Source: Loxodes magnus
Lineage: Eukaryota > Ciliophora > Karyorelictea > Loxodida > Loxodidae
DNA: 64,000 nt
Direction of reading: 5' to 3'
NCBI GenBank assembly: GCA_946699065.1
Contig: CAMPDV010000307.1
Coordinates: 186,001 to 250,000, forward strand
Positions 12,808-23,700 of the stretch are shown here, one piece after another. Below the pieces are notes generated by a model, which made no database searches, was not told where the DNA came from, and was given only the letters and a program-made list of their open reading frames with translations. The translations under genes were made by a program, and so were the position numbers. The stretch's first letter is position 1. The number at the start of each line of letters is the position of its first letter.

Positions 12808-13768
12808 AGAAGGATTCAAAAGAGGTTTCTACACCACCTCCAAAAAAGTTTGAGAGAAAACCTGAATCCAATCTCGGATATCTTCTTTCCCTCAACCCTA
12901 ACCTTTTTCTTAATCCTAATAACCTAAGAGAAACAAAACAAGTTCAGAAGACTACATATGCAATAACTCCAACCTCATAAGAGATGCTAAGGAAGCAGAT
13001 GAAGTCTGCTCTTCACTAGGAGGTCTCGGAATTCAATTTTTCTAGCCAGATGAATATGGAGCAACTCATCAAAGTGGTACTAAACCTCCACGAAGAGGTC
13101 AGGAAGCTGAAAAAGGACAATGATAAATTAATGGAGAATCTGAGCAAGCAAGAGAAAATCAAATCAAGACTCATGTCTCAGGATAGAGATAAAAGAGCTT
13201 TCTAGAACATATCTCGAAGTCAGAACAGCTAATCCTAGAATCAAAATTAAAAATACAAAGAAATTGATGGTAAATTAGCCCAGCTAGTAGAAAATCAGTA
13301 AACATTATAAAATAAAATTGAATCAAAGGATTAGAAATAAGACAAGTTGGAGATCGAAGAAATTAAAGTTGACAAGTCTGTATACAAGCGAGAAGTGAAA
13401 TTCTTCTACTACTATAACTCAAGAGAACACTTTTGAAGGAAGTATAGGAAATTCCTAAATTTCAAGCAGAGTTACTGGCAAAAGCAAAGCTAGCAGTAGG
13501 AAAAAAGGAATATTTAGCAACAGCTCAAGTTATGAAGAGAGAACAGCTATGGATGAACGATCTTGGGAATATGTACAAGAAAAAAGGCAACTAGTAATGG
13601 AAGAGAAACTAGAGACTTTAAGAACAAGCAAGACAGGACAGTGGATGGAGTACGAAGATTTAATTTTAGCTTTCGGAGCAATCTGGAGGCAGGTTAGAAA
13701 AAGGTTGACGTATCTACAAGAAGACCAAACACTTTTATTTATAATAATAATAACAATAAATACTTAAT
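12808..13768 (+). mobile_element. ORF1/Gag-like zinc-knuckle element E3
   Basis: This copy belongs to the same family as E6 (32,864-33,806). They share the opening GFKRGF(Y)TTSKK, a Ser/Pro/Gln stretch, a helical region, and a knuckle-like site near 13,395-13,445 that is degraded here. The 3' end has a GGAGCAATCTGG...GG hairpin region like E6, and an ATA/ATAA simple tail at about 13,735-13,765. It begins about 45 bp after the end of SINE-like S1. It is broken, with several breaks, and diverged clearly from E6. Most likely non-LTR-like and non-autonomous; no polymerase follows. Confidence 0.5.
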
Positions 13769-14141
13769 CTAAGTTTAAATTTAAGTTAAAAGCAAAATAA
13801 TTAAAAATAAATTATCTTATATGATAAAACTTAGTAAGCAGACTTACATACTAATTTATTAAAAGTAATTAACAATATTTTTATTTATTTAAGTTTTAGA
13901 TAGATTTATATATCAAATATATAAATCATGATAATTTCTTCTAATTTATATTTATTATTAATATTTTGAACTTTAAACTAAAGATATATTATCATTAGTG
14001 AGAAAGGTATTGACAAAAAAATCCAATTTCTTCTAAGAGTTTTGATATTTATTTTAGATACCAATTTAAAAATATACAATTTAAAATATTTTATCATTTA
14101 ACCTGATAAATTTTATTTTTAAATTATTAACCAAAAAATAG

Positions 14142-15005
14142 ATGACAGGATTTAAATCAGAATATTTTAGCAGTCCAAGAAAACAGAGTTAGCTACATTT
14201 TAAAGAAATTATGACCAGGAAAAAAAGTACCAAAAATGTAGGTCACCAAATAGAGACTTTCACCTTTGAAGAAAAACTTAGGAAATAGGCAAAAAATATT
14301 ATTTACTCTAAAGTTAAGAAATAAGCCAAAGAGCAGTAAATAAGCTATATTTGTTGATAAAAGTTATTTTAAACTTTCTGGAAGAGGTCAAAAATCTAAA
14401 GAAAAATAATAAGATATTTTGGAAAAACTCGAAATTGCAGAGTGATTAGAATAAAGAATCATTAACTAAGAAAGAGATCTTAGCACATTTTAAAACATTT
14501 CACAAGATCAGAAGAGCCAATCATAAAATCAGCAATAAAAAAAAGAGACGGATAAAAGAAAAGAAAAAACAGAAGAAATCAACAAAAATAGCATTAAATG
14601 GAACTAAAATAATAAGGAAAAGATCCAAAAATAATTGAAGGAGAAAAACTCAAGATTTAAGCCTAAAAGAGAAGAGAAAAAATGCTTTTATTACAGCTTT
14701 CAAACATATCTGTAGAAAAGATGCTAGAATTTTTATAATTTTTAAATAAGAATATTAAAAATAGTAAAAGAAGTTAGAGATGAAAAAAGTGACAATAGCA
14801 ACAACTAAAACTATCAAGAAAAAGAAAAAGCTCATATTGTAATAAAAATGATATCAAACATAATCTAGGAGAAAGAAGAGTTCAAGGATTACATGCATGA
14901 CAAGGATATGAGTTGTAGAGATTTTCAAAATTTTATATTTAACCTTTAACAATCTAAAAGTTGGCAGGAGTGAAATTGAAATACCTCCAAGAATGCCAAA
15001 CATTT
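14142..15005 (+). mobile_element. ORF1/Gag-like zinc-knuckle element E4
   Basis: A frame starts at ATG 14,142 (MTGFKSEYFSSPRKQS), with Lys/Gln-rich helical sequence and a degraded knuckle near 14,685-14,730. It ends near 14,960-15,000 with a hairpin-like ggcaggag...cctcc..tgcc segment, comparable in position to the 3' hairpins of E1 and E6. It is from a different subfamily than E3. Broken; number of breaks not resolved. Class (LINE-like) is inferred from layout only. Confidence 0.4.
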
Positions 15006-15009
15006 AATC

Positions 15010-16380
15010 TTGTCTTTCTTGACTTTTTTGTCTAGATTAATAATCAATTAATTACTTGCTTCTCCAAAAAATGAATTAATTAATACCCTTATATTTTACC
15101 TATACTTTAAATTACTTAAATAAAAAAATAATTAAGCAAAAAAATTAAATTAAATTTTATCAGCCTCATGATGTCAGAAAAAATTTTAACGAGATTAAGA
15201 ATTAGTATAATAAGCAATATTTAGCATATTTTTTAAGTACCAAAAGGCTTATATCTAAATTATTTTCTAAAAGATAGTATATCCTAAACCGATTTTAATT
15301 GGCATCAATCTTACAAATATCATACATAAGCATCTTTTCATTAAATAAAACCAAAAAAATCATAGTAGAATTTAATGTTTCTTTATATGAGTGATAGAAT
15401 ATAAAAATTTATGCTTAAATAATCTATTTTACTTCCGTTATTGAAAATTTTAAATTTAAAAAGATAAAAGCAATAACTTAAAAAACTTAAATTTCTTAAA
15501 TAACTTCTAATAATTAGTGAAATCTAAAGGATTTATTATATATTATTAATGTAATTTACAAAAGAATTTATTAATCCAATTAATAATTTATTAATCTTTA
15601 TTATTTTATTACCTTAGATTTGAAATAAATTCATTGTAATTCTTTACTCTTTTCAATTTTAGCAAATTTTAGGATATTTATAAAAAGCTAAGCAAAAATT
15701 TAAATTAGTTTTAGCTGACTTAATCTTAAATAAATGAATCTAGATAAACATTAATTAATATAATAATATAATCAAAAATCTAATATTTTAATACATCTTA
15801 CTATGTTTTATATTCTTTTTCCAGGTAAAAATTGTAATAAAATAATTTAAATCTTTTTAAGATTAAATTTCTAATTTTCATAAACCATTTTTATAGAAAT
15901 AAAACTTTACAAAAAAATGTAAAATTAGACAAAGAGTCTTGAAATATTCTATCATATCTAAATTTAAATATAAAAAATAGCAAGTATACATAACTAAGAT
16001 TTAAATAACTATTAGTAAAAAGAGAAAATAGTAAAATATAAAGATAAAGTTATAAATGTCTTCATAAATTATCTTATAACATCAAATAATTTATCTTACT
16101 GCTTGTAATCTCTTTAGAAAGTTAAAAGCTTATAAAGTAAATAATTAGAAAATAAACTTATTTAATAAAGTTATAAGCAAAAGGTATATAAACTATTATA
16201 GAGTTAAATAATACAATTTAAACTTTTATCTTAAAACATTGTTATCATATGTTTATTCATCATTTGGCTTACTGGAAAAATACTTATAATAATTCATTAT
16301 AAAGAAACAAATATATTACATAATAATTCTATGCATTTTACACTGGAAACCAGAAATTTTGTATTGATTTCAATTATTTT
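15010..16380. other. AT-rich spacer with one coding-like patch
   Basis: Most of this interval holds nothing I can support. At about 15,145-15,430 on the plus strand one frame gives a polar, protein-like stretch beginning near FYQPHDVRKNFNEIKNQ; a different frame gives an ATG-to-TGA run at 15,168-15,623. They cannot both be real and I cannot choose, so no gene is called. Confidence 0.3.
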
Positions 16381-16387
16381 TTATGAT

Positions 16388-17449
16388 ATGAAAGATTAAC
16401 TATTTAAAGAAGTAAATAACAATCTAGTTGGGAAATCAAGTGATAAGAAAAGAAGCAGAAGAGATTCAAGATTTATTTGAGAAATAATTGAGCTAATGGA
16501 GGATTATGATCTATAGCAAGGTAAAGTCTAAACATAGAAAAATTTACTTAAAGTAAAAAATTATATTTGCAAATAAAAAGGAGAATACCGTTCTACGTTA
16601 TATGGATATGACAGACATTTGAACAAAATGGGAATTGCTTGACTTTTTGATATTGAAAAGCATAAGAAAGAGAAAATAGGAGAATTATATAAATATAACA
16701 CATAAATAAAAAATTCTATAAAAGCAGCAGTTAATCAATTTTAATAGAACAGCAATTTTTATTTATTTGCTTTTCATATCATTAAGCAAGATCTAGCAAA
16801 GATTGGACATTAAGATTGCTGTATAGCTAGGAGACTGTTAACTGAAAGTAACAAGCACACTATTAGCGAAATAATAAAGACATGAGCTCTCAAATCAAGT
16901 TTATAACTTAAAGGAATTCCTACTTTAGACATGATAAATGATGATCTAAATGAACAAATTCAGAACGAAATATCATAGCTTCATTAAGATTACTAGCAAA
17001 TAAGTCCTATTTGTAATCCATAGTAAGACCCTATAGAAATGAATCTATAAAACATGATAAATATAATCATAAAAATATAAAATTTAGCAACAAGTAATAG
17101 TGAGATTATAAAGGCTTTACTTGAATAAGGATACGGGATAGAATAAATAATAGTTACACAGATAAAATACGAAGATAATTTATAAAAAATATTAATTTAG
17201 TTGTAGAAGCAAGGAAAAATACAAACTAGCTTAAATTTAAAAGTGCTATATTTAATGGATTAAAACCTTCCATATGAAGAAAATAATAAATTAGTGAATG
17301 AAATATACGAGGAGTTATTATAAAATTTAAAGAAGTTACAAATCTCTAAAGAATAGAGAAAAAATATTTTTTGAGAAGCGATAAAACTTAAGAATGATTA
17401 ATTTAAACATTAAATTTAAAGATTTTTTTAATTATTAAAATAATTTTGA
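16388..17449 (+). CDS. Unknown protein family U16, 353 aa, with a second copy at 35-37 kb
   Basis: The frame runs from ATG 16,388 to TGA 17,447-17,449 without a frameshift if internal TGA is read through. Composition is convincingly protein-like: a basic N terminus (SSDKKRSRRDSRF), a central part with YRSTLYGYDRHLNKMGIA and KAAVNQFQQNSNFYLFAFH, and a Q/N/E/K-rich helical C terminus. Four in-frame TGA codons occur at places where tryptophan fits (for example GIA-x-LFDIEKHKKEK), and I see no TGG in the frame. An interrupted, diverged copy on the minus strand at about 35,160-36,935 keeps the same reading. I recognise no domain. The existence of two dispersed copies means it is either a gene family or cargo of a mobile element. 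Confidence 0.6.
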
Positions 17450-17689
17450 AATTTGAGTTTTATCATATTTATTTTACATAATTGCTACTACAAAAATTTT
17501 CAAATATTCTAAAATATAAAAACTTTGCAATAAAAATCTATAAGATGAAGTATAAATTAATAAAGTTTAAATTATATTTAATAGTTTTTTTAATTTCTAA
17601 TTATTTTTAATTTAAATACTTACTTTCACCTTTAATTAAGCATGTATATTTATTATTATATTTTTTATATAAATTAATTAATTAATTAA

Positions 17690-18010
17690 ATTATCGTGGC
17701 TTCACCATTATTAGGTGAACCACGATTAAATAGAATAAATCTTAAAAAATTGAGATTAAATCTCTTATAACTACCAAAGCAGTGCTCATAAATCACCTCA
17801 TTTCAGATTCCAGTTTAAATAGCCATCATAATTGCAGGATATTCCGTTCAAGGTTTTGAAAATAAGCCAATACAGTGAAAGACATATTTTATTATGGGTA
17901 TTTAATACCCCAAACTCTGATGAAGCAATCCTTTTTTTTATTCCTCGTTTGATGGTATAAGTTCCTTTGGAGGTTCCACCCCTAAAAGCTAGCATAGCAA
18001 GCTAAAGCTT
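17690..18010 (-). mobile_element. SINE-like element S7, tail type B
   Basis: Read on the minus strand this aligns over about 320 bp with 34,310-34,640 (plus). It carries one core monomer (gcttcatcagag...taccCATAAT...tgtctttc), a variable middle, and a 3' hairpin at 17,695-17,724, CGTGGTTCACC-taata-ATGGTGAAGCCACG, followed by (TTTAA)/(TTAA) simple repeats. The core is shared with S1 but the tail is different, so the elements are modular. Immediately upstream in its orientation lies a coding-like fragment (18,010-18,430). Confidence 0.55.
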
Positions 18011-18430
18011 GGAAACTTCCATCTTAATATTTTTTATTATATATCAATTGAAAAATGGAAGGCTAGAATTTTGGACCTTGAATGTAAAAACTTTCGAGCA
18101 AGTTTAAAGGGACTTTAATGGAATAGCAATCCCCTGTGCTGGATATAATTTCCTAAGGTTCTCTATTAAGGTTTGGCATCTTAGCCGCAATTATTGCGTT
18201 CAGTGACTCTCTAACAGCACAGCTAATTGTTTCTATATTACCTTTCTTTCTGTATTTGCAGAATAAGATGTCATAAAAATTTGGATTCTTATTTAATGCT
18301 CAAAAATCAAGTTAGAACATCTTGATTATCATTATCAAATCGTGGACATCAATCTTATTAGACGGTTTAGATCTATAAGCACGAAAGTGAGTCCACTTTA
18401 GATTAGAAAAGAAATTAAAAAGAAGCAGAA
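18010..18430 (-). pseudogene. Coding-like fragment joined to SINE tail
   Basis: One minus-strand frame gives protein-like sequence such as LKWTHFRAYRSKPSNK, NPNFYDILFCKYRKKGN and AVRESLNAIIAAKMPNLN, with one in-frame TGA at a site that suits tryptophan. It leads directly into the tail-B SINE-like unit at 17,690-18,010. It may be the remnant of the autonomous partner that shares this 3' end, but I see no reverse transcriptase or endonuclease motif, so that is only a suggestion. Start and end are undefined. Confidence 0.35.
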
Positions 18431-18840
18431 TCAAAAAATAAGCGAATTAAAGGATTATTTTAAGCTGAAAATTGAACTATATATAATTTGATTTAACATT
18501 TTTATATAATAAATAATTTGATTTATGATTTATATTGTATTTATATTTATTTAATTAATTATATGCAAATATAGAAGGAAAATAAATACATTAAAATAAT
18601 TTAATATATTTTTAATTTAGCAATTTTACCTATTTTTAAGTTATTTTTAATTTAGAATCTTAATTTATTTTTTAGTATTTTAATTTTAAATTATAGCTTA
18701 TATAAAATTAAAATATTGCATTTTTAGCATTTGCTAAAATAAAAAATAAATATAAATAAAATTATTTAATTTTTTAATTTAAAATAATTATATAATAGAA
18801 AAATAAAGAATTACTTAATAAATCTAAATCTATATCTTAT

Positions 18841-19640
18841 TAAATTAAATTAAATTAAATTAAATTAAAAATTTGTAAGGCTAATGGAATGTTCCCTTAA
18901 AAGATCCATAACCCTCTGTATTACCTTTTACAGGGTCTCGGACTCCCCGGTGTCTCCACCCAAGTTCACTTCCGAGCTTTCCGAATGGTCTTTGAGTTAT
19001 CTTTTTCCGTTATAGCTAACCGTCCGAGGATGGGTAAAACGTAGTCAATTCGTTTAAAATCTTTTATCTAATTTGCATATTCTCCTTGCATCATCTTCAA
19101 AGGTGATATTAGCTGCCGCATATGTGGCACTTCTTTTTGAAGAACTTTTATTTAGTCATGGGCTGTTCTTCTATTATCATTTGATCTTGATTTTTTTAGG
19201 ATTGTTAATTCTCTAATTTTGCTAATCTTTATTTAATTTTTATAACTTGCTAGAAGGCATTTTCATATTTTTGAAAATCTATTCCCATTTGCTCATCTAG
19301 TCTTACAATATCGCATTCTATTTCGTAATACCTATTATTAATGTCCTATTTTGTTATAAATTCAGAGTGCGGTTACTCATCTTCGACATGATCTTGTAAA
19401 TCTTGTTATATGTTTATGACGTAGTGTTCGAGATTCTCTACTTTATCGGTGTAGTCGATAATGATCTCTACAAGTTATTCCTTATCTAACTACATTAGTT
19501 ATTCGAATGTATGCCTCTTTTTTGGAATTTTGGAAGGTAGTTATTTTTCTTCTGAGATTTGGCAATATTGTCTTTTTAGATCTTGATTGGTGTTTTTTAG
19601 TTCTAGAAAGAATGATCAGAAGTGCTATGGATCATCTTTT
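18841..19640 (-). mobile_element. ORF1/Gag-like zinc-knuckle element E5, best preserved
   Basis: A minus-strand frame from about 19,480 runs through an acidic, helical coiled-coil-like region (DKEQLVEIIIDYTDKVENL), a basic linker (QKFFKKK), a CCHC-type knuckle CHICGSQYHL...C at about 19,085-19,125, and a Gly/Arg-rich end (LGSELGWRHRG). An N-terminal Ser/Lys-rich part begins near 19,635 (MIHSTSDHSFQNQK). The unit ends at 18,841-18,870 in a perfect AAATT array on the plus strand, that is a (TTTAA)n 3' tail. A single knuckle ORF plus pentanucleotide tail fits a LINE-like, non-autonomous retroposon. It looks nearly whole in its main ORF. Confidence 0.55.
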
Positions 19641-19945
19641 TTATCTATATTTTATTATATATTTATAAAAGATAGTATGAGAAGAATAGTTTTTTATTCT
19701 TTTATTTATTTTAAAATATTTTCAACTTTTAATTTATTTATTTTTATGTGTAAAATAAAAGGTATTAATTCTTTAAAAATCAGCAAAATAATAAAAGCAA
19801 TATAATTTAAAAATGAACAGATAAATTTAATGATTTCTAAATTAGATTTAATATAAAAATTAAAAAGAAATAGTTTAAAATATAATTTTGATTATATAAA
19901 CTTTTTATTTTTAGTATTTATATGCTATTCAATTTTTAAACTTAG

Positions 19946-20779
19946 TCACTAAGACACAATAGAAATCTAAGTAAAGTTTTTAAATTCTTTATTTTTAGTT
20001 TGAAGAGCTTATGTGATATTTAAATGTTACTTTAATATTAATGAGCAAATATTAAAGGAATAATAAAAATGTATCTTATCTTAATTAATGTTTTCGAGAA
20101 TCAGTAATTATTGGCGCTAAAGAATAAGCAATTAAAGCATTCTAAAAATTTCACTGTCATAAATTAAAATTTACTGTCTCATGTTTTTGGTCTAATCATT
20201 ATCTTGACAATTTTAGGATAAAATGCTAAATAAATTTCTATCTTAAGGCATTTACCAATTCTTAAGTATAAAGGAATAATAGCTTTTTCTTTGAAGTTAC
20301 TTATTTAAAATTTGATTTTGTCTTTGTTATTCTAAAAGTTAGCTTTTAAAATAACTTAAGTTTAAGAGATAATTAGATAATGCGTTGAGAAGGGCGAGAT
20401 CCAAAAATATGCTTAAAAATGTATAAAAATGGATTTTTTTCTACAAAATGATTTATTAGTATTTAAAAGAAATATTTAAAATAATAACTTTTATCAATAG
20501 CTTTAATAGATTACCATTTTTACAAATCATATTCTTCGCTAATAAGCCAAAACTCCCACTTATCTCGCACAAAATTGATTTATCAATTTAGTTTAAGAAG
20601 ATCTTAAATTTCATTGGATGCATTTGAAATATCATTTATTGTGCAAGGTTGAAAAAATGTACCATTTCTAAGAAATAAAAATCCTAATATGCTATTTTGA
20701 GTTAATTGAAAAAGTAACCAGCATTATCCCTAAATTTTAGGGTGAATCTTAATTTATTAATTTTATAACAAGTAAGCAT
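19946..20779 (-). CDS. Hypothetical protein, 277 aa
   Basis: This frame runs from ATG 20,779 to TGA 19,946-19,948 with no internal TGA; the competing frames contain several. The N terminus is MLTCYKINKLRFTLKFRDN. The middle contains KSILCEISGSFGLLAKNMIC, hydrophobic helical stretches (FYTFLSIFLDLALLNALSNY), then a polar Gln/Asn/Arg-rich helical part (KSQLLEQQRQNQILNKQLQR). The distribution of residues is that of a real protein, possibly with one or two membrane-associated helices. I recognise no family. It lies between element E5 and SINE fragment S3, which borders its 5' side, so a promoter would have to fit in about 80 bp or lie inside the repeat. Confidence 0.5.
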
Positions 20780-20859
20780 AGAAGCAAAAGAAAATATCAT
20801 AATAAATAAAAAGCGCGTAAAATAGTAAGAATAAATTAATAGAGATAGGTAACTTAAGA

Positions 20860-21030
20860 TTCATATACTTTAAAAATACTCGTAATCTTATCTACTTGTT
20901 GGAGGTCCAATGACATGGCAGGATTGTGTCTCATTGCATCACCAAAGCAGAGGAGACATGTGTCAATTATGAGTACTTAAATTCCCCACCTCTGATGAAG
21001 ATGACCTTGTTGTTCACCTTCAAACACTTA
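20860..21030 (-). mobile_element. SINE-like fragment S3
   Basis: On the minus strand this is one core monomer plus the following unit: TTCATCAGAGGTGGGGAATT, ACACATGTCTCCTCTGCTTTGG, the GATGCAATGAGACACAATCC block and AAGATTACGAGTATTC. It matches S1 and S2 closely (over 90 percent by eye) but lacks the minisatellite and tail A. It is truncated at the 3' side. It sits just upstream of both the 19.9-kb minus-strand frame and the plus-strand F-box-like gene. Confidence 0.6.
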
Positions 21031-21321
21031 TAATAAAAATAAGTTAAAAGTACTAAGAGTCTTATAATATAAAAATGAATTAAACCAAATAAAATTATCC
21101 TTATAAAATTTAAGTATCTTATAATTAATTTTTAAACTTTAATTTATATAGGAATACTAAAGAAAATCGTTGGTTTCTTTTATGTTTTTAAAAGATTCTT
21201 AAATAGATATAAAATAATAGCATAAATGGTTTATACTGTTAAAAAATATTGATATAAAAGAATTAGTTTTTAGATAATAATAAAGATGTAAGAAAGTCTA
21301 AGCTTATAAAAGAAGTTTTTG

Positions 21322-23700
21322 ATGAAAAATACACTGACCAAGATAGCAGCGTTTTTAGATATAAATGATCTTTTGAAAGTAATGTTGCTGTGCAAAAGAA
21401 CTAATAATATAATAAATGATAGCAATTAAATATGATTCATGCTATGCAAGAAGAAATGGATGAGTGAAAACGATTGGTTTAATTTGGAAACCTTAATTAA
21501 TCAAGTAGAGTAATTAAAGGAAAGAGACTTATAAGTGATTAAAGAAATTGTCAAAGTTAATTGGAAACTATTATATAAGAGAGGGTCTTAAATTTATTTA
21601 AAACAACTTGAAGGAAATATTTGTACGGAAAATGAAGCTAAAATAATGCAAGATTATTTACTAAATACTTTAAAAACGCCAGCAATTCCTTTTCCAAAGC
21701 TTAGAAGAGAATATACTTTTCCAACAATTTACTAGGATTGTCTTGCTAATTATTATATGCCTGATTCCTATAAACATTGTAGCAGTGCAAATCAATTACA
21801 AAATATCTTCAGAAAGCTAGAAAAAAATGGGTAAAATATGTTTTAGGAATTAAAAGAAAATGAAGTATTTAAAGCATAATTTTATTATATGAGATGACTT
21901 GCATTATAGGATTGTAAATAAAACGAATACTTGAATATTAAAAGTTAATTCTAGAAAAATAGCAACTCTGTTTTATCTTGTAATTAAGATTTCCAGCTAT
22001 CATAGTAAAGATAATTTGAAAACAGTAAATAGAATCCTTTTATAATAGAAATGTTTAATTTCTTTGATTCCTAGATATAATTTTACTGCTAGCTTTAAAA
22101 AGCTAGCATATCTATAAATATACAAAATGACGAAAGTTTGATCCAAGAATATACCAAATAATGGAGTGCTTATACCTGTTCAATTTAAGATATATAGGAA
22201 AATTTTGATATTTATTAATAATTGATAAATGACTTTTACGATAGCTTATTGAATGAGACAGTTGAAGTTCCTTAATATACAATATGAAGACATATGTCCA
22301 CTATTTGGATTAAAGAAGTATATATTTAATTATAAAGCCAACTAAGAACAGCTGCTATTAATTTAATTACACAATGAAGAGCTAAAAAATTGGATTTATT
22401 TAGATGGCAACATATACAAAGAATCTAAGAATATATCAACAAGCATAAGCTAAGTAAGCATCAAATTGAATAAGATTAAATTTCTAAGATTAAATAATAT
22501 GAATTTCACTTAGTCAAAAAATTAATGTAATCTATCTTTGATATTACTTTAAACGAGTAGACTGTTTAATATACCAACTCCCAATAATTGATTCCAGAAG
22601 AAATGTACCAGAGTATAATAGAAGAAATAGAAGAAGAAACAATAAGATTTTATGAGTTACTATTGACTAACACTTAAATAGATTTAGAATCAGTTATATA
22701 ATTCTTTTAAAAAGACTTAAGATATCTAAGAAACATTTTTATTGCGGATAGTGCTACTAAAACAGTTTCATAGATTTAATAAAAAGTAATAGAGATAATT
22801 AAAAATAAAATTATAAATCACTTCTTATAAGAAGCAGAAGATTAAAGATACAAACCTAACTAAAACGTAGAAATTATTATAAAGAGTACACATCTAAAGT
22901 TTTAAGCATTACTAAATTAATTTAGCTTAAGTTAGAATTAATAAAGATAGCTATTAGAACAATTATTCTTTAAAAATAAGTTAGAAATTCTAAATAAATT
23001 TCAAGTACTTCTTGATTTATAGATTGGAGCAAAATACAATAATGAAATAGAAATAAAACTAAAGAGACTAAAAATTAATTAAAACTTAAATGAAAATCAA
23101 AAATAATTACTTTCAGTCATCTTTTTTAAAACTCGATAGTTCGTGAATAAACTCGTTAACTAGGAAAAATAAGATATAAAGACAAATGATAAATAATAAG
23201 AATTAAATTTTAATAATTAGAAGGAATATTATAGCAACATAATGGAAGAAAAATTAATAATCACAAAAATATAAAAAGTGAGTAATTGGGAGATGTAAAA
23301 GTCTTAGTTTTAATAAAAGAAATTAAATTTGCTCTCTTTATTATGAATATAGAATTCTAGAAAAAAGAATAGTTAGATTATAAGGAATATAGAGATAAGA
23401 TGCTGAGATAATTTCAACTTAAATACTTCAATAAATTCAAATAGTTTTGTAGAAAATTACTTAAATAATTACTAAGCAGTAACTAATTATTCAAATACAA
23501 TTATTATCTTTGTCCAAGAATTATTTTTCTGACTTAAAGATAATCAAGATAAAGATCAGAAACGGAAAGTATTTAGAATAATCAATATCTAATAATCTGG
23601 AATATTTTCAATCATACAAATTAAGATATTCAGAATGAGACCATCAAATCCCATTGTTTAGAAGAGTTTGCTTGATTAAAAATATGTATAAAACTTTTGA
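21322..23700 (+). CDS. F-box-like protein, 793-codon frame
   Basis: From ATG 21,322 to TGA 23,698-23,700 one frame stays in register for 793 codons when TAA/TAG are glutamine and seven internal TGA are read through. Residues 1-50 match an F-box pattern: LTKIAAFLDINDLLKVMLL, then CKRTNNIINDSNQI-x-F and CKKKW, where x is TGA at the position F-boxes usually carry tryptophan. The rest is a long helical, Gln/Asn/Glu-rich protein with no repeat I can name. The other internal TGAs also sit where an aromatic residue would be acceptable, and about six TGG codons are present. F-box proteins act as substrate adaptors of SCF ubiquitin ligases; here that is inferred from the N terminus only. If TGA is always stop in this organism this is a pseudogene, yet it has no frameshift. 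Confidence 0.6.
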
